A DNA stretch of 64,000 nucleotides from Marinoscillum furvescens DSM 4134 (GTDB lineage Bacteria > Bacteroidota > Bacteroidia > Cytophagales > Cyclobacteriaceae). The DNA lies in assembly GCF_003386095.1 (NCBI RefSeq), contig NZ_QREG01000015.1, positions 112,599-176,598 on the forward strand, written 5' to 3'. The notes beneath the pieces are model-generated. The model was not told the DNA's origin. It saw only the letters and a program-made list of their open reading frames with translations, and made no database searches. Both the position numbers and the translations under genes were made by a program. Positions 55,101 to 62,836 of the stretch are shown piece by piece; position 1 is the stretch's first letter, and the number at the start of each line of letters is the position of its first letter.

Positions 55101-55546
55101 CGGTGAATCAGTCGGATTTTTTGCAAAGCCGCAACTTTCAACTGCAGCGATACCTATGGGAGGGAGAGGTAGTATGGCAACCTGCTACATCGTTTCGCGC
55201 TATTGCAGGAGTAGGCAGGCGGCACAAGGCAAATCAGGATGCTGAAGAAGAGGCCTACTCTTCCATTTATGATTATAAAGGAGAAATCACATGGGTACAG
55301 CCCGGTAGTGGCAACCTCAATGTGAGTTTTAACTGGCTGGCGATAGCTTTTGAAGGTGTGCAAAATAGCTACCTGGGGTATGAGCTACTGGAAGCCCTAC
55401 AGCCGGGCAGTAACCAACGCTGGCAGGTCAACTGGCAGCAAACGCTGCGCAAAGGGCTCCAGCTTACTTTGCAGTATCATGGGAGAAACTCACCGTCTGC
55501 AGTGCCGGTACACACCGGTAGTGTGCAAGTTACGGCCTATTTCTAG
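52046..55546 (+). CDS. Large outer-membrane beta-barrel protein, unknown function
   Basis: About 1160 residues in one frame. A signal sequence ends in FLLFLGLGYWGSAQ, but no ATG lies before it in frame: the only standard starts are TTG at 52046 or 52073, both inside the kinase gene, so the exact start is open. A Bacteroidota-specific block follows: FDFGELNTFGAITRGVTFGNRQ, VNSALNLQMDGQLSEDLRVSAV, then ITDQNIPYQPEGNTQQLRDFD. The rest alternates short strands and turns, rich in Tyr, Arg and Trp, as in barrels. It ends in GSVQVTAYF, a typical barrel C-terminus (final Phe). Coupling with the upstream kinase suggests the kinase may watch the envelope. Confidence 0.8.
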   Translation: MKTQEETYGLSRRQEKALHSTYRFRSIKANLFLLFLGLGYWGSAQHLTCRDVHMAATIVLDSLPVERESISISPAISYQLDSTATRLFFSDTTGVDTVTVCYRKLSRAFYEPLFLRDVRYYERGAYVQRTTAAKAGIKGVREEELFDFGELNTFGAITRGVTFGNRQNVFVNSALNLQMDGQLSEDLRVSAVITDQNIPYQPEGNTQQLRDFDNVFIKLYNDKFQIQAGDIVLTNPAEESYFLKYYKNVQGLSLGYKSSLSNGWKSTSKVTGALAKGQFVSTTITPIEGVQGPYKLRGANNEQFVIILANSERIYVDGKLMERGFDRDYVIDYNLGEVTFSTNVLITRFSRIRVDYEYANQYYARSNVTALQSFSNDRTTAYVTYYREKDNPASTLGFELSDQDRDQLQAAGDGQGSAVISGVDSTGFIENAVLYRVVDTTLTSDESIQVYEFSTDEDQALYRVTFSNVGEGNGAYAFRRTTANGKVYEYVGENQGAYEPVQLVPTPNQRQMLVAGLNTKLGSYEHIGQEVAWSYRDQNLYSARDDEDNSGWAYRASLASAGRSVGFMQGYQLYAQLDFEFLNHHFTAIDRFRPVDYDRDWGYDVFQDSLTSRRDLLGRLAVKVQKKGGSHISYEAERRTRSEVIDGYGHKWSAHQTFGPLEFRSENYWMKNEPGIGVEKKWFRLSEQLQTKTWLVNPGYRFLLEQNTTAIADSIRQTVMHYYAHNGYLVSGDSSKVTFRADYTYRVDQLPQEGVMEHYTAAHNYSAQVAANAIPGQRLSGRITFRDVTELRGTDTRDQNLLGQIEWNGTLANKLISNSFMYATSNVRELQREYVFLQVATGEGTHTWRDENADGVQDLNEFYEAINADEKNYIKLFTPTDTYVSAFRSSYVHAVDVRAPAKWRSQSGVVGVMGRLSLRTNLKYDFKSTDSQLKTRLNPFGLDVQDTTVLSARNLIRNTLFFNRNAPGFAWDFSHSIQRQKNLLSGGFELIDREDLKLATRVSFGAALSLRAKGGIGQTVNQSDFLQSRNFQLQRYLWEGEVVWQPATSFRAIAGVGRRHKANQDAEEEAYSSIYDYKGEITWVQPGSGNLNVSFNWLAIAFEGVQNSYLGYELLEALQPGSNQRWQVNWQQTLRKGLQLTLQYHGRNSPSAVPVHTGSVQVTAYF

Positions 55547-56286
55547 CGGAATTTTTTCATCATACGGTTGGCAAACACAAAGTCGTCCAACTCGCTCACG
55601 CCTGAGTCGGTAATGTCCTCATTGGTGCCTTCCCAGAGCTTGTTTCCTTTGTAGAGAAACATCACCTTTTCGCCTATTTCGATTACAGAGTTCATGTCGT
55701 GGGTTACCACTACGGTAGTAATGTCGTACTCCTTGGTGATTTCATTGATGAGCTCATCGATGACCATACTGGTTTGCGGGTCCAGGCCAGAGTTGGGCTC
55801 ATCACAAAACAGGTAATTAGGCTTGTTGACTATAGCACGAGCGATACCTACGCGCTTTTTCATTCCTCCACTGATTTCGGAGGGCATTTTACTGTTTACA
55901 TTTTCCAGTCCTACACGCTTTAGGCAAAAATTCACCCGTTCGATTTTCTCTTCTTTGGACATTTTGGTGAGTACGTCGAGCGGAAACATCACATTCTGCT
56001 CCACGTTCTTGCTGTCAAAAAGTGCGCTGCCCTGAAAAAGCATCCCTATTTCACGGCGAATCTCCGTTTGCATCTCTTTTCCCGCATGGGTAAAATCCCT
56101 GCCGTCATAGAGCACACTGCCCTGATCGGGTTTGATGAGCCCTACTATGTTTTTGAGTAGTACACTTTTACCGGTACCACTAGACCCGATGATGAGGTTA
56201 CATTTTCCTTTGTCAAAAGTGCCACTGATACCTTTGAGCACTTCTTTGTCCTGAAATGACTTAGCGATGTTGTTGATTTCGATCAT
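55543..56286 (-). CDS. ABC transporter ATP-binding protein, MlaF/Mkl type
   Basis: A 247-residue ATPase with Walker A LIIGSSGTGKSVLLKNIVGL near 32-51, Q-loop region MLFQGSALFDSKNVEQNV, signature SEISGGMKKRVGIARAI near 138 and Walker B YLFCDEPNSGLDPQTS. The SGGMKKR form and the partner permease mark the Mla/Mce lipid-transport family, which trades phospholipids between membranes. It overlaps the permease gene by 4 bases and meets the barrel gene stop end to end. Confidence 0.93.
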   Translation of the reverse strand: MIEINNIAKSFQDKEVLKGISGTFDKGKCNLIIGSSGTGKSVLLKNIVGLIKPDQGSVLYDGRDFTHAGKEMQTEIRREIGMLFQGSALFDSKNVEQNVMFPLDVLTKMSKEEKIERVNFCLKRVGLENVNSKMPSEISGGMKKRVGIARAIVNKPNYLFCDEPNSGLDPQTSMVIDELINEITKEYDITTVVVTHDMNSVIEIGEKVMFLYKGNKLWEGTNEDITDSGVSELDDFVFANRMMKKFR

Positions 56287-57014
56287 CCAAGTAAAAGTTG
56301 AGCGAGCAAATAATCAGCCAGTAGGATGGCTATACAGCTATTGGTAACGGCGGCTGTAGACGATTTGCCTACTTCCAATGCACCGCCCGTGGTAAAGTAC
56401 CCTTTGTATGCGGAGATGGAAGCCACCAAAAAAGCAAAGGCAAAGGCTTTGATCAGTGCAAAGGCAATGTTGAACTCTATAAATTCATAACGAATGCCAT
56501 AAATGTAATCATGTCCTGAGATGATGCCAGTAGCCAGACTGGTGAGGTAGCCACCATAGATGCACAAAAAGCCAGACAGTACCACCAGCATGGGGTACAT
56601 AAGCATGGAAGCTATGATTTTAGGCAGTACCAGGTAGGAGGTAGAGTTGATACCCATGACCTCCAGCGCATCTATCTGCTCGGTGATCCGCATGGTGCCG
56701 AGCTCTCCGGCAATGTTGGACCCCACCTTACCAGCATATACGATGGCAATGATGGTGGGCGCCAGCTCCAGTACCGTCATGTCTCGCACTACCAGTGAGA
56801 TCACATAGTCCGGGATAAACGGGCTCACCAGGTTGTATGCCGTCTGTATGGTGGTCACAGCACCCATAAACACCGACACGATGGTGACAATAAAAAGGGA
56901 GTTGTAGCCCACTTTGATGCATTCATCTATAACAAGTGATACGTAGGTAGAAAAACTCTCCCTTCGCACAAAAAGCTGCCCTGTAAACAGTAAAAATTTA
57001 CCAAGTGACTTCAT
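56283..57014 (-). CDS. MlaE-type ABC transporter permease
   Basis: A 243-residue permease of the MlaE family with about five to six helices. The conserved block is APTIIAIVYAGKVGSNIAGELGTMRITEQIDAL (APTIIAIVYAGKVGSNIAG and ELGTMRITEQIDALEVMG) near 95-130. It is co-transcribed with the ATPase; an MCE-domain partner is not present in this window. Confidence 0.93.
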   Translation of the reverse strand: MKSLGKFLLFTGQLFVRRESFSTYVSLVIDECIKVGYNSLFIVTIVSVFMGAVTTIQTAYNLVSPFIPDYVISLVVRDMTVLELAPTIIAIVYAGKVGSNIAGELGTMRITEQIDALEVMGINSTSYLVLPKIIASMLMYPMLVVLSGFLCIYGGYLTSLATGIISGHDYIYGIRYEFIEFNIAFALIKAFAFAFLVASISAYKGYFTTGGALEVGKSSTAAVTNSCIAILLADYLLAQLLLG

Positions 57015-57040
57015 CCGGTTTTTCCTTGATTGAGATGTGT

Positions 57041-57048
57041 TAGCTTTG
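57041..57048 (+). promoter_or_regulatory. Possible -7 element upstream of the short-chain dehydrogenase
   Basis: TAGCTTTG, an exact TAnnTTTG, about 110 bases upstream of the ATG at 57162. No TTG lies at the usual distance. Confidence 0.3.
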
Positions 57049-57161
57049 CCGAAATTAATAAGAACACAGCAAACCGCTTATGAATTATAGGTTAAAGCGA
57101 AAAAAGTGCTGATTGTTTTTAGAAATTGACTTTTGCACCAAACGAAAAGAAGCCATTACGT

Positions 57162-57884
57162 ATGACGACCACTGAAAAAAAGGACGAACTGGTAGTAGTG
57201 ACAGGAGGTACCAAAGGCATTGGCCGGGCGATCATCGAGCGATTTGCCTGTGAAGGCTACACAGTAGCTACCTGCGCACGAAACGAAGAAGACCTGGATG
57301 CTCTCAAGCAAGATGTAGAAGCTCGCTGTGGCAACAAGGTGCTGATCAATGTGGCGGACCTTTCTAAAAAGGAGCAGGTGAATGACTTTATCGAGTTTAT
57401 CCGGCTGACGGGCAAACCGGTGGCCGTACTGGTCAACAACACGGGAAAGTTTGTGCCGGGCACGGTGCATGAGGAAGAAGAAGGCGTGCTGGAGAGCCAG
57501 ATAGAAACCAACCTCTACAGTGCTTACCGCGTGAGCCGTGGCATTATTCCAGACATGAAAAAGCGCAAGAAAGGACACATCTTCAATATGTGCTCCACGG
57601 CCAGTATCATGGCTTATAGCAATGGTGGCTCCTACTGTATTTCCAAGTTTGCGATGTATGGCATGAGTAAGGTGCTACGCGAAGAGCTTAAAGATTTCAA
57701 CCTGCGGGTAACCTCTGTAATGCCGGGAGCAACCTATACAGCGAGCTGGGAAGGTGTAGATGTACCCGAGGAGCGGTTTATGAAGCCCGAAGATGTGGCG
57801 GAAATGGTGTACTCCACCTACATGCTAAGTGACCGTACCGTGGTGGAAGACCTGGTGATTCGCCCGCAGCTAGGAGATTTGTAA
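57162..57884 (+). CDS. Short-chain dehydrogenase/reductase
   Basis: A 240-residue classical SDR from the ATG at 57162; an upstream TTG frame adds 12 residues and is less likely. The cofactor motif is VVTGGTKGIGRAII near 11-24, followed by NNTGKF (the NNAG position carries Thr). The catalytic set is Ser in MCSTASIMAYSNGGSYCISKFA, with Tyr and Lys in YCISK. The basic residue after the glycine motif (CARNEED) suggests NADP(H). The substrate is unknown. Confidence 0.9.
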   Translation: MTTTEKKDELVVVTGGTKGIGRAIIERFACEGYTVATCARNEEDLDALKQDVEARCGNKVLINVADLSKKEQVNDFIEFIRLTGKPVAVLVNNTGKFVPGTVHEEEEGVLESQIETNLYSAYRVSRGIIPDMKKRKKGHIFNMCSTASIMAYSNGGSYCISKFAMYGMSKVLREELKDFNLRVTSVMPGATYTASWEGVDVPEERFMKPEDVAEMVYSTYMLSDRTVVEDLVIRPQLGDL

Positions 57885-57935
57885 TAGCTGCAACTATTAT
57901 CTTTAACTGGTGTTTAGATCATAAACTCAAAGACT

Positions 57936-59927
57936 ATGAACTCTGCAGACGAGCTGCTCACCCCCAATGCCGGGCATTGTGCGAGCCTCACAGCGTATCA
58001 GCGACGCAAGACCCTGGAAGTGAATATAGGTGGAGTGCCACTGGGAGGTGAAAATCCTATCCGGGTGCAGTCCATGACTACTGTGGACACTATGGATACG
58101 GATGGCTCCGTGGAGCAGGCCCTGCGCATGGTGGAGAGTGGGTGCGAATATGTGCGCATCACGGCACCCAGCATCAAAGAAGCCGAAAACCTGAGCGCTA
58201 TCAAAAATGAATTGCGGGCTCGGGGATGCAACGTGCCACTAGTAGCCGATATCCACTTTACCCCTAATGCTGCCGAACTGGCCGCACAGATCGTAGAAAA
58301 GGTGCGGGTAAATCCTGGCAACTACGCCGATAAGAAGCGTTTTGAAGAAATAAACTATACCGACGAGACCTATCAGGCTGAGCTGGAGCGCATTCGCGAA
58401 AAGTTCACTCCGCTAGTAGAAATCTGCAAAGCCAACGGTACAGCTATGCGCATAGGTACCAATCATGGCTCTCTGTCTGACCGCATCATGAGCCGCTATG
58501 GAGATACTCCCAAGGGCATGGTGGAGTCGGCGCTGGAGTTTATTCGCATTTGCGAAAGCCTGGAGTACTATGACCTGGTGATCTCTATGAAGTCCAGCAA
58601 CCCTCAGGTGATGGTGCAGGCGTATAGACTTTTGGTGAAATCGCTGGATGAGGAAGGGCTAAAGCCTTATCCACTACACCTGGGTGTGACTGAAGCGGGT
58701 GAAGCCGAAGATGGCCGCATCAAGAGTGCGGTGGGTATAGGTACGCTGCTGGAAGATGGGCTGGGAGATACTGTGCGTGTTTCACTTACGGAAGAACCTG
58801 AAGTGGAGTCACCAGTGGGGCGCATACTCGTAGATCGTCTCAATGATCGGGCAGGGCATGCCACCATCCCCGAAACGGATTTTTCTAAATACAACCCCTA
58901 CGAATATCAAAAGCGGGCATCTGCTGAGGTAGCCAACTTCGGGGGCGAAAATGTGCCCAGAGTGATAGCAGATCTGTCGGGTGTTTCGGACTTGTCCGTA
59001 AAAGACCTGAAAGCCGTAGGGCACTTTTACCTGCCTGAGCTGGATAAGTGGACCATGAATGACCTGGGCTGTGACTATATCTATACCGGTAGCCAGCCAG
59101 CTGGCTTTATGTTGCCCAATGGCTTGCGCGAGATCATTGATTTTGCCGCATGGCAACAGCTGAAAAACAACGACCACCAATACCCGCTACTCACTGCAGC
59201 ACAGCTGACGGAGACGCTGCATCCGGAGCTAAACTTTCTGCGCCTGAAAACCCACGAGGTGACCGAAACAGTACTGAGTCAGCTAAAGGAGCGGACCAAT
59301 GTCGTGCTGCTGCTCGGCACAGACAATGCCCATGCCATGGCCGACCTGCGCAGGGTCTTTGTGGAGCTGATGAATCAGGGAATTGACGTGCCGGTGGTCA
59401 TCGAGCGGAGCTATGCTGCCATGAGTGAGGATGCCATGATGATGTTTCCGGCTACAGATATGGGTGGCTTGCTCATCGATGGGTTTGGTGATGGGGCCAT
59501 GATCGGGTTGGGAATGCTCCAGCAGGAAAAAGAAGCGCTTTTGGCTACAGCCAAGCTGTACAACAACATCGTGTTTGGCGTACTGCAAGCGGCACGAACG
59601 CGCATCACCAAAACAGAATACATCAGCTGCCCTTCGTGTGGGCGTACCCTGTTTGATCTACAAGAAACCACGGCCATGATCCGCAAGCGTACCGACCACC
59701 TGAAAGGAGTGAAAATAGGCATTATGGGCTGTATCGTAAATGGTCCCGGAGAGATGGCCGATGCGGACTATGGCTATGTAGGATCGGGCAAAGGCAAGAT
59801 CACCCTGTATAAAGGAAAAGAAGTAATGAAACGTGGCGTGCCTTCTGAACGTGCGTTGGATGAGCTGATAGAGCTTATTCGCGAAGACGGGAAGTGGACC
59901 GAGCCACAAAAAGTAGGAGCGCAATGA
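57936..59927 (+). CDS. ispG: 4-hydroxy-3-methylbut-2-enyl diphosphate synthase, long form
   Basis: A 663-residue enzyme of the MEP isoprenoid route that makes HMBPP. The TIM-barrel begins KTLEVNIGGVPLGGENPIRVQSMTT (KTLEVNIGGVPLGG and PIRVQSMTTVDTMDTD). A large central domain of about 250 residues (about 320-560) follows, absent in the short enterobacterial form but present in Bacteroidota, Chlamydiae and plants. The 4Fe-4S domain has SCPSCGRTLFDLQ near 567 and MGCIVNGPGEMADADYGYVG near 600, with three Cys and the NGPGE Glu. The next gene overlaps its stop by 4 bases. Confidence 0.97.
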   Translation: MNSADELLTPNAGHCASLTAYQRRKTLEVNIGGVPLGGENPIRVQSMTTVDTMDTDGSVEQALRMVESGCEYVRITAPSIKEAENLSAIKNELRARGCNVPLVADIHFTPNAAELAAQIVEKVRVNPGNYADKKRFEEINYTDETYQAELERIREKFTPLVEICKANGTAMRIGTNHGSLSDRIMSRYGDTPKGMVESALEFIRICESLEYYDLVISMKSSNPQVMVQAYRLLVKSLDEEGLKPYPLHLGVTEAGEAEDGRIKSAVGIGTLLEDGLGDTVRVSLTEEPEVESPVGRILVDRLNDRAGHATIPETDFSKYNPYEYQKRASAEVANFGGENVPRVIADLSGVSDLSVKDLKAVGHFYLPELDKWTMNDLGCDYIYTGSQPAGFMLPNGLREIIDFAAWQQLKNNDHQYPLLTAAQLTETLHPELNFLRLKTHEVTETVLSQLKERTNVVLLLGTDNAHAMADLRRVFVELMNQGIDVPVVIERSYAAMSEDAMMMFPATDMGGLLIDGFGDGAMIGLGMLQQEKEALLATAKLYNNIVFGVLQAARTRITKTEYISCPSCGRTLFDLQETTAMIRKRTDHLKGVKIGIMGCIVNGPGEMADADYGYVGSGKGKITLYKGKEVMKRGVPSERALDELIELIREDGKWTEPQKVGAQ

Positions 59928-60136
59928 GTACACCAGAGCAAAACAAAGAAGCGAAAAAAGGAGCAGGCTATTACTTCGATTTTAGCGAAGTGCTGACCTA
60001 TTTTTTTCGGAAGAAGGACCCTTCACGTCCTCGTAACTTTAGCTTGAAGATGATGCACGGTATCAACAAGCTGTCGATTATCATTTTCCTGATTTGTGTA
60101 ATTGTCATTATCACGCGCTTTATCATCCGTTCGTAG
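59924..60136 (+). CDS. DUF6728 small membrane protein
   Basis: A 70-residue protein from the ATG at 59924 (ATGA overlap with the ispG stop). It has the block YYFDFSEVLTYFFRKKDPSR and PRNFSLKMMHGINKLSI near 17-52, followed by one membrane helix to the end (IIIFLICVIVIITRFIIRS). This pattern fits DUF6728, a Bacteroidota family with no known role. Translation is coupled to ispG. Confidence 0.82.
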   Translation: MSTPEQNKEAKKGAGYYFDFSEVLTYFFRKKDPSRPRNFSLKMMHGINKLSIIIFLICVIVIITRFIIRS

Positions 60137-60179
60137 GGTGGCTTGCGTATGTTTATCGGAGTTTGGGTAATTTCAGACT

Positions 60180-60536
60180 ATGGACATAGAACAATACCGA
60201 GCTTACTGCCTGCAAAAACCCGGTGTGACTGAAGGCTTTCCTTTTGACGACAAGGTGCTTGTTTTCAAAGTGATGGGCAAGATGTTTGCCCTGGTGGATG
60301 TGGATGCATTCGAAAGTGTAAACCTAAAGTGTGATCCGGAGCTGGCTGTAGAGCTGCGTGAGCGGTACGATGGCGCTGTGCTACCGGGCTATCATATGAA
60401 TAAAAAACACTGGAATACCGTGCTAATGGATGGGACGGTAGGGGATAAGCTCGTCTATGAGTGGATCGACCATTCGTATGACCTGGTAGTGGCTGGTTTG
60501 CCCAAAAAGCTTCGCGAAGAGCTCCAAAACATGTGA
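60180..60536 (+). CDS. MmcQ/YjbR family protein
   Basis: A 118-residue protein of the MmcQ/YjbR family. It starts MDIEQYRAYCLQKPGVTEGFPFDD and has the blocks FKVMGKMFALVDVDAFESVNLK and VLPGYHMNKKHWNTVLMDG, with a double-wing DNA-binding-like fold in known members. The biological role is not established. Confidence 0.88.
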   Translation: MDIEQYRAYCLQKPGVTEGFPFDDKVLVFKVMGKMFALVDVDAFESVNLKCDPELAVELRERYDGAVLPGYHMNKKHWNTVLMDGTVGDKLVYEWIDHSYDLVVAGLPKKLREELQNM

Positions 60537-60558
60537 AGCCCAGTAAATCGAACGTTTT

Positions 60559-61302
60559 ATGAAATTAGTTTTTCTTTTTTTTCTGATCATACCTTTGGCC
60601 TGTATGGAAGCCGATGAGCCCATGCCAGATACTGGAGGGATGATGCCTGAGGGCGATGAGCCGCAGGACACTACAAACACTGACAATACTATGGATGCAT
60701 TGACCTACCTGGCCCTTGGTGATTCTTATACCATAGGGGAGAGTGTGAAAGAAAGCGAGCGCTGGCCCGTACAGCTGGTGAGCCGCCTCAATAACGAAAC
60801 TAAGCTGGAGGTGGCTGACCCACAGATTATTGCCACTACGGGGTGGACTACCAGCGATCTGCAAGGCGGGATAGCTCGAGAGAAACCCAAAGGGCCCTTT
60901 GACCTGGTGTCACTGCTGATAGGTGTAAACAACCAGTACCGGGGGTATCCTTTTGCTGAGTATGAAAAAGAGTTTCCGGAGCTGCTGGAGGCAGCTATAG
61001 CCTATGCCGGGGGTGATGTGTCACGTGTCTTCGTGGTGAGTATTCCAGACTATGGGGTGACGCCTTTTGCTGAAAACAGCGATAGCGACAAGATCGCAAA
61101 GGAGCTGGACGCCTACAATGCCTTTGCTCGGGCACAGGCTGAGGCCAAAGGCGTGATGTTTTTTAATATTACGGATATCTCACGCGAGGCTACCGACAAG
61201 CCCGAATATGTAGCGGGTGATGGCCTGCACCCATCGGGGGTCATGTATACCGAATGGGTGCGTCGGATCTTTCCGTGGGTGGCCCAGACCTTAAACAAGT
61301 GA
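60559..61302 (+). CDS. SGNH/GDSL hydrolase lipoprotein
   Basis: A 247-residue lipoprotein (MKLVFLFFLIIPLACM, lipid Cys at 15). A Thr- and acid-rich linker leads to the hydrolase domain: LALGDSYTIGESVKESERWP near 51-70 with the nucleophile Ser, SLLIGVNNQYRGY near 117 (oxyanion Asn), and DGLHPSGVMYTEWVRRIFP near 222 for the Asp/His pair. It probably acts on esters or acyl groups in the envelope. Confidence 0.9.
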   Translation: MKLVFLFFLIIPLACMEADEPMPDTGGMMPEGDEPQDTTNTDNTMDALTYLALGDSYTIGESVKESERWPVQLVSRLNNETKLEVADPQIIATTGWTTSDLQGGIAREKPKGPFDLVSLLIGVNNQYRGYPFAEYEKEFPELLEAAIAYAGGDVSRVFVVSIPDYGVTPFAENSDSDKIAKELDAYNAFARAQAEAKGVMFFNITDISREATDKPEYVAGDGLHPSGVMYTEWVRRIFPWVAQTLNK

Positions 61303-61390
61303 TATACGGTCGGTGGTTTATTTCCGTTATTCTTTCATGCTAGTCGAAATAATCCTATTTTAGGGTTGAAATTCGCCTACTTTTGGTGTT

Positions 61391-62281
61391 ATGAGGTTTT
61401 TTGCCGCATTGGTAGCTTGTGTGTTATGCTTATCCTCTTGTGTAGACAAGGTGATATGTCCTGCGTTTCAGAGTGCTTACATCCTGGATGACTCAGTGCG
61501 CTCGGTTTATTATTCCTATTTGTGGAAAATAGAGAAAGAAGAGCGGCTCAACTATCTGGCAGGTCAGCAAGCTCCCGAACCTCAGGTGGAACTGGATACT
61601 ACAGCTGCCGCAGGGCCTGTGGTGGCTGCCGCTGAAGGGGTGGATTACTTCGCTTATGTGGAGCCGTTTCAGGCGCCCTATTATCCTACCGAAAAAACGA
61701 AATTTGGGATTGTGAAATCTCCGCCTTTTTTGATCAAAAACTATCAGCTGCGCACTGCGCCCATGGAGAATATCCTGACGCCAGAGCCGATGGAGATGCC
61801 AGACACCACGTCGGTAGATGTGGGTGAGTTTGTTGCTAGTGATTTTTCTGATTCGGTGGAAGTAACCCTGGATACTGCGGCTGTACTAGCCGAGGAGACG
61901 GCTGTAAGCGATACCAGCGAGTTTGAACTACCGTCTATCACGCAGATAGAGCCGCCGAAAACCCGCCAGGAAACCCGCTACCTCTATGGGTTTGACCCGA
62001 AAGATCAGGAGCTGAATGTAGAGCAGGCCTATTACAATAAGTACTTTGGGGAATATCTGTTTAGAAAAGTGACGGTACCTATAGAGCAGCCCGCAGCGGC
62101 GGATACTACCTCAGCAGGCGATAAGGAGGGCTTTTTTCAGCGCTTGTTTGGTGGCTTGAAAAAGGATAAGTCCGCCGACGAAGCAGAAGATCTCACCGAT
62201 GAGCTGCAAGGCGATGATGAAATAGCGCCAGTAGACGAAGATCCACTAGAAGAGCCTCAGGAAGAGTCTGAAGAGGATTGA
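61391..62281 (+). CDS. Acidic lipoprotein of unknown function
   Basis: A 296-residue lipoprotein (MRFFAALVACVLCLSSC, lipid Cys at 17). Right after the anchor it has VDKVICPAFQSAYILDDSVRSVYYSYLW, a Bacteroidota-specific CPAFQSA motif at about 22-28. The middle is Pro- and Thr-rich, and near residue 203 there is a short ordered part with RYLYGFDPKDQELNVEQAYYNKYFG. The last 50 residues are very acidic (DEAEDLTDELQGDDE, EEPQEESEED). The function is unknown. Confidence 0.75.
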   Translation: MRFFAALVACVLCLSSCVDKVICPAFQSAYILDDSVRSVYYSYLWKIEKEERLNYLAGQQAPEPQVELDTTAAAGPVVAAAEGVDYFAYVEPFQAPYYPTEKTKFGIVKSPPFLIKNYQLRTAPMENILTPEPMEMPDTTSVDVGEFVASDFSDSVEVTLDTAAVLAEETAVSDTSEFELPSITQIEPPKTRQETRYLYGFDPKDQELNVEQAYYNKYFGEYLFRKVTVPIEQPAAADTTSAGDKEGFFQRLFGGLKKDKSADEAEDLTDELQGDDEIAPVDEDPLEEPQEESEED

Positions 62282-62549
62282 GCTGACCCTGGCTTGCTGA
62301 ATAGCGCTCTTCATCCGTGCAATCGACCTTGACACTCATGCAATTGACTTTTACACTGGTGCAATCAACCCTTACACCCGTGCAATTGACTTTGACACTG
62401 GTGCAATTGAGTTTTACGTCCATGCAATCGACTTTTACACCCGTGCAATTAAGTTTTACATCCATGCAATCGAGTTTTACACCCGTGCAATTGACTTTAA
62501 CACCCATGCATTGAGGTATTACACTCGTGCATTGAGGTTTTGCATCCAT
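62193..62549 (-). CDS. Possible 118-residue cysteine-repeat protein (uncertain)
   Basis: This minus-strand frame crosses the 21-bp array and gives a seven-residue unit of the form V-K-[VL]-[ND]-C-[TM]-[GDS], with a Cys at every seventh residue, about eleven in all. Most differences between units are silent or conservative in this frame (V codons vary at the third base only; V/L and N/D swaps). It then runs into the antisense strand of the preceding lipoprotein gene, which weakens the case. An AGGA lies upstream of the ATG. It could instead be noncoding repeat DNA. Confidence 0.25.
   Translation of the reverse strand: MDAKPQCTSVIPQCMGVKVNCTGVKLDCMDVKLNCTGVKVDCMDVKLNCTSVKVNCTGVRVDCTSVKVNCMSVKVDCTDEERYSASQGQLNPLQTLPEALLVDLRLLALFHHRLAAHR
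62318..62548. repeat. Eleven tandem 21-bp repeats
   Basis: Eleven units of exactly 21 bases follow each other without any insertion or deletion, each starting TGCAAT or TGCATT. The first 18 bases of the consensus are TGCAATYGACTTTTACAC. A partial twelfth unit follows at 62549. Unit ends vary between about three forms (CCG, TGG or CCA). A minus-strand frame (62193-62549, ATG) reads through all units as a seven-residue repeat with a Cys in each, and a plus-strand frame also spans most of the array. This is not a CRISPR: there are no spacers. Confidence 0.9.
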
Positions 62550-62836
62550 GCATTGGGACCCGTCCTAAAATTACTTAACAGGTTTTTACTTAATTCTAAT
62601 AATGGTTTACAATGATAAATGATAATCCTAATTGTACTTTACCTGGATTTCATTAATCCCAGATGAAGTATACAGGCCAGGGTTAAGTCCTGCTTTGGTT
62701 TTACTGTTGATTGATTCATCCTACATTGGCTTTACGGTTTAAATGGTTGTACTAAATCTTCTTTACATGCTATTAGTCCTTGTAGCCATTGGCTGGTCTG
62801 GTGCGATGCAGGAAAATCAGCCAGGCTGCCCATCAG
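62549..62836. other. Gene-poor stretch of about 290 bases
   Basis: AT-rich sequence between the 21-bp array and the zinc-ribbon gene. I saw no reliable frame, tRNA or hairpin terminator in it. Confidence 0.5.

Noticed and set aside
61378..61385. Promoter TACTTTTG before the acidic lipoprotein
   Set aside because: It matches TAnnTTTG but lies 5 bases from the ATG with no TTG at the -33 distance, so it is probably chance.
62318..62548. CRISPR array
   Set aside because: The 21-base units are directly joined with no spacers and no cas genes are nearby.
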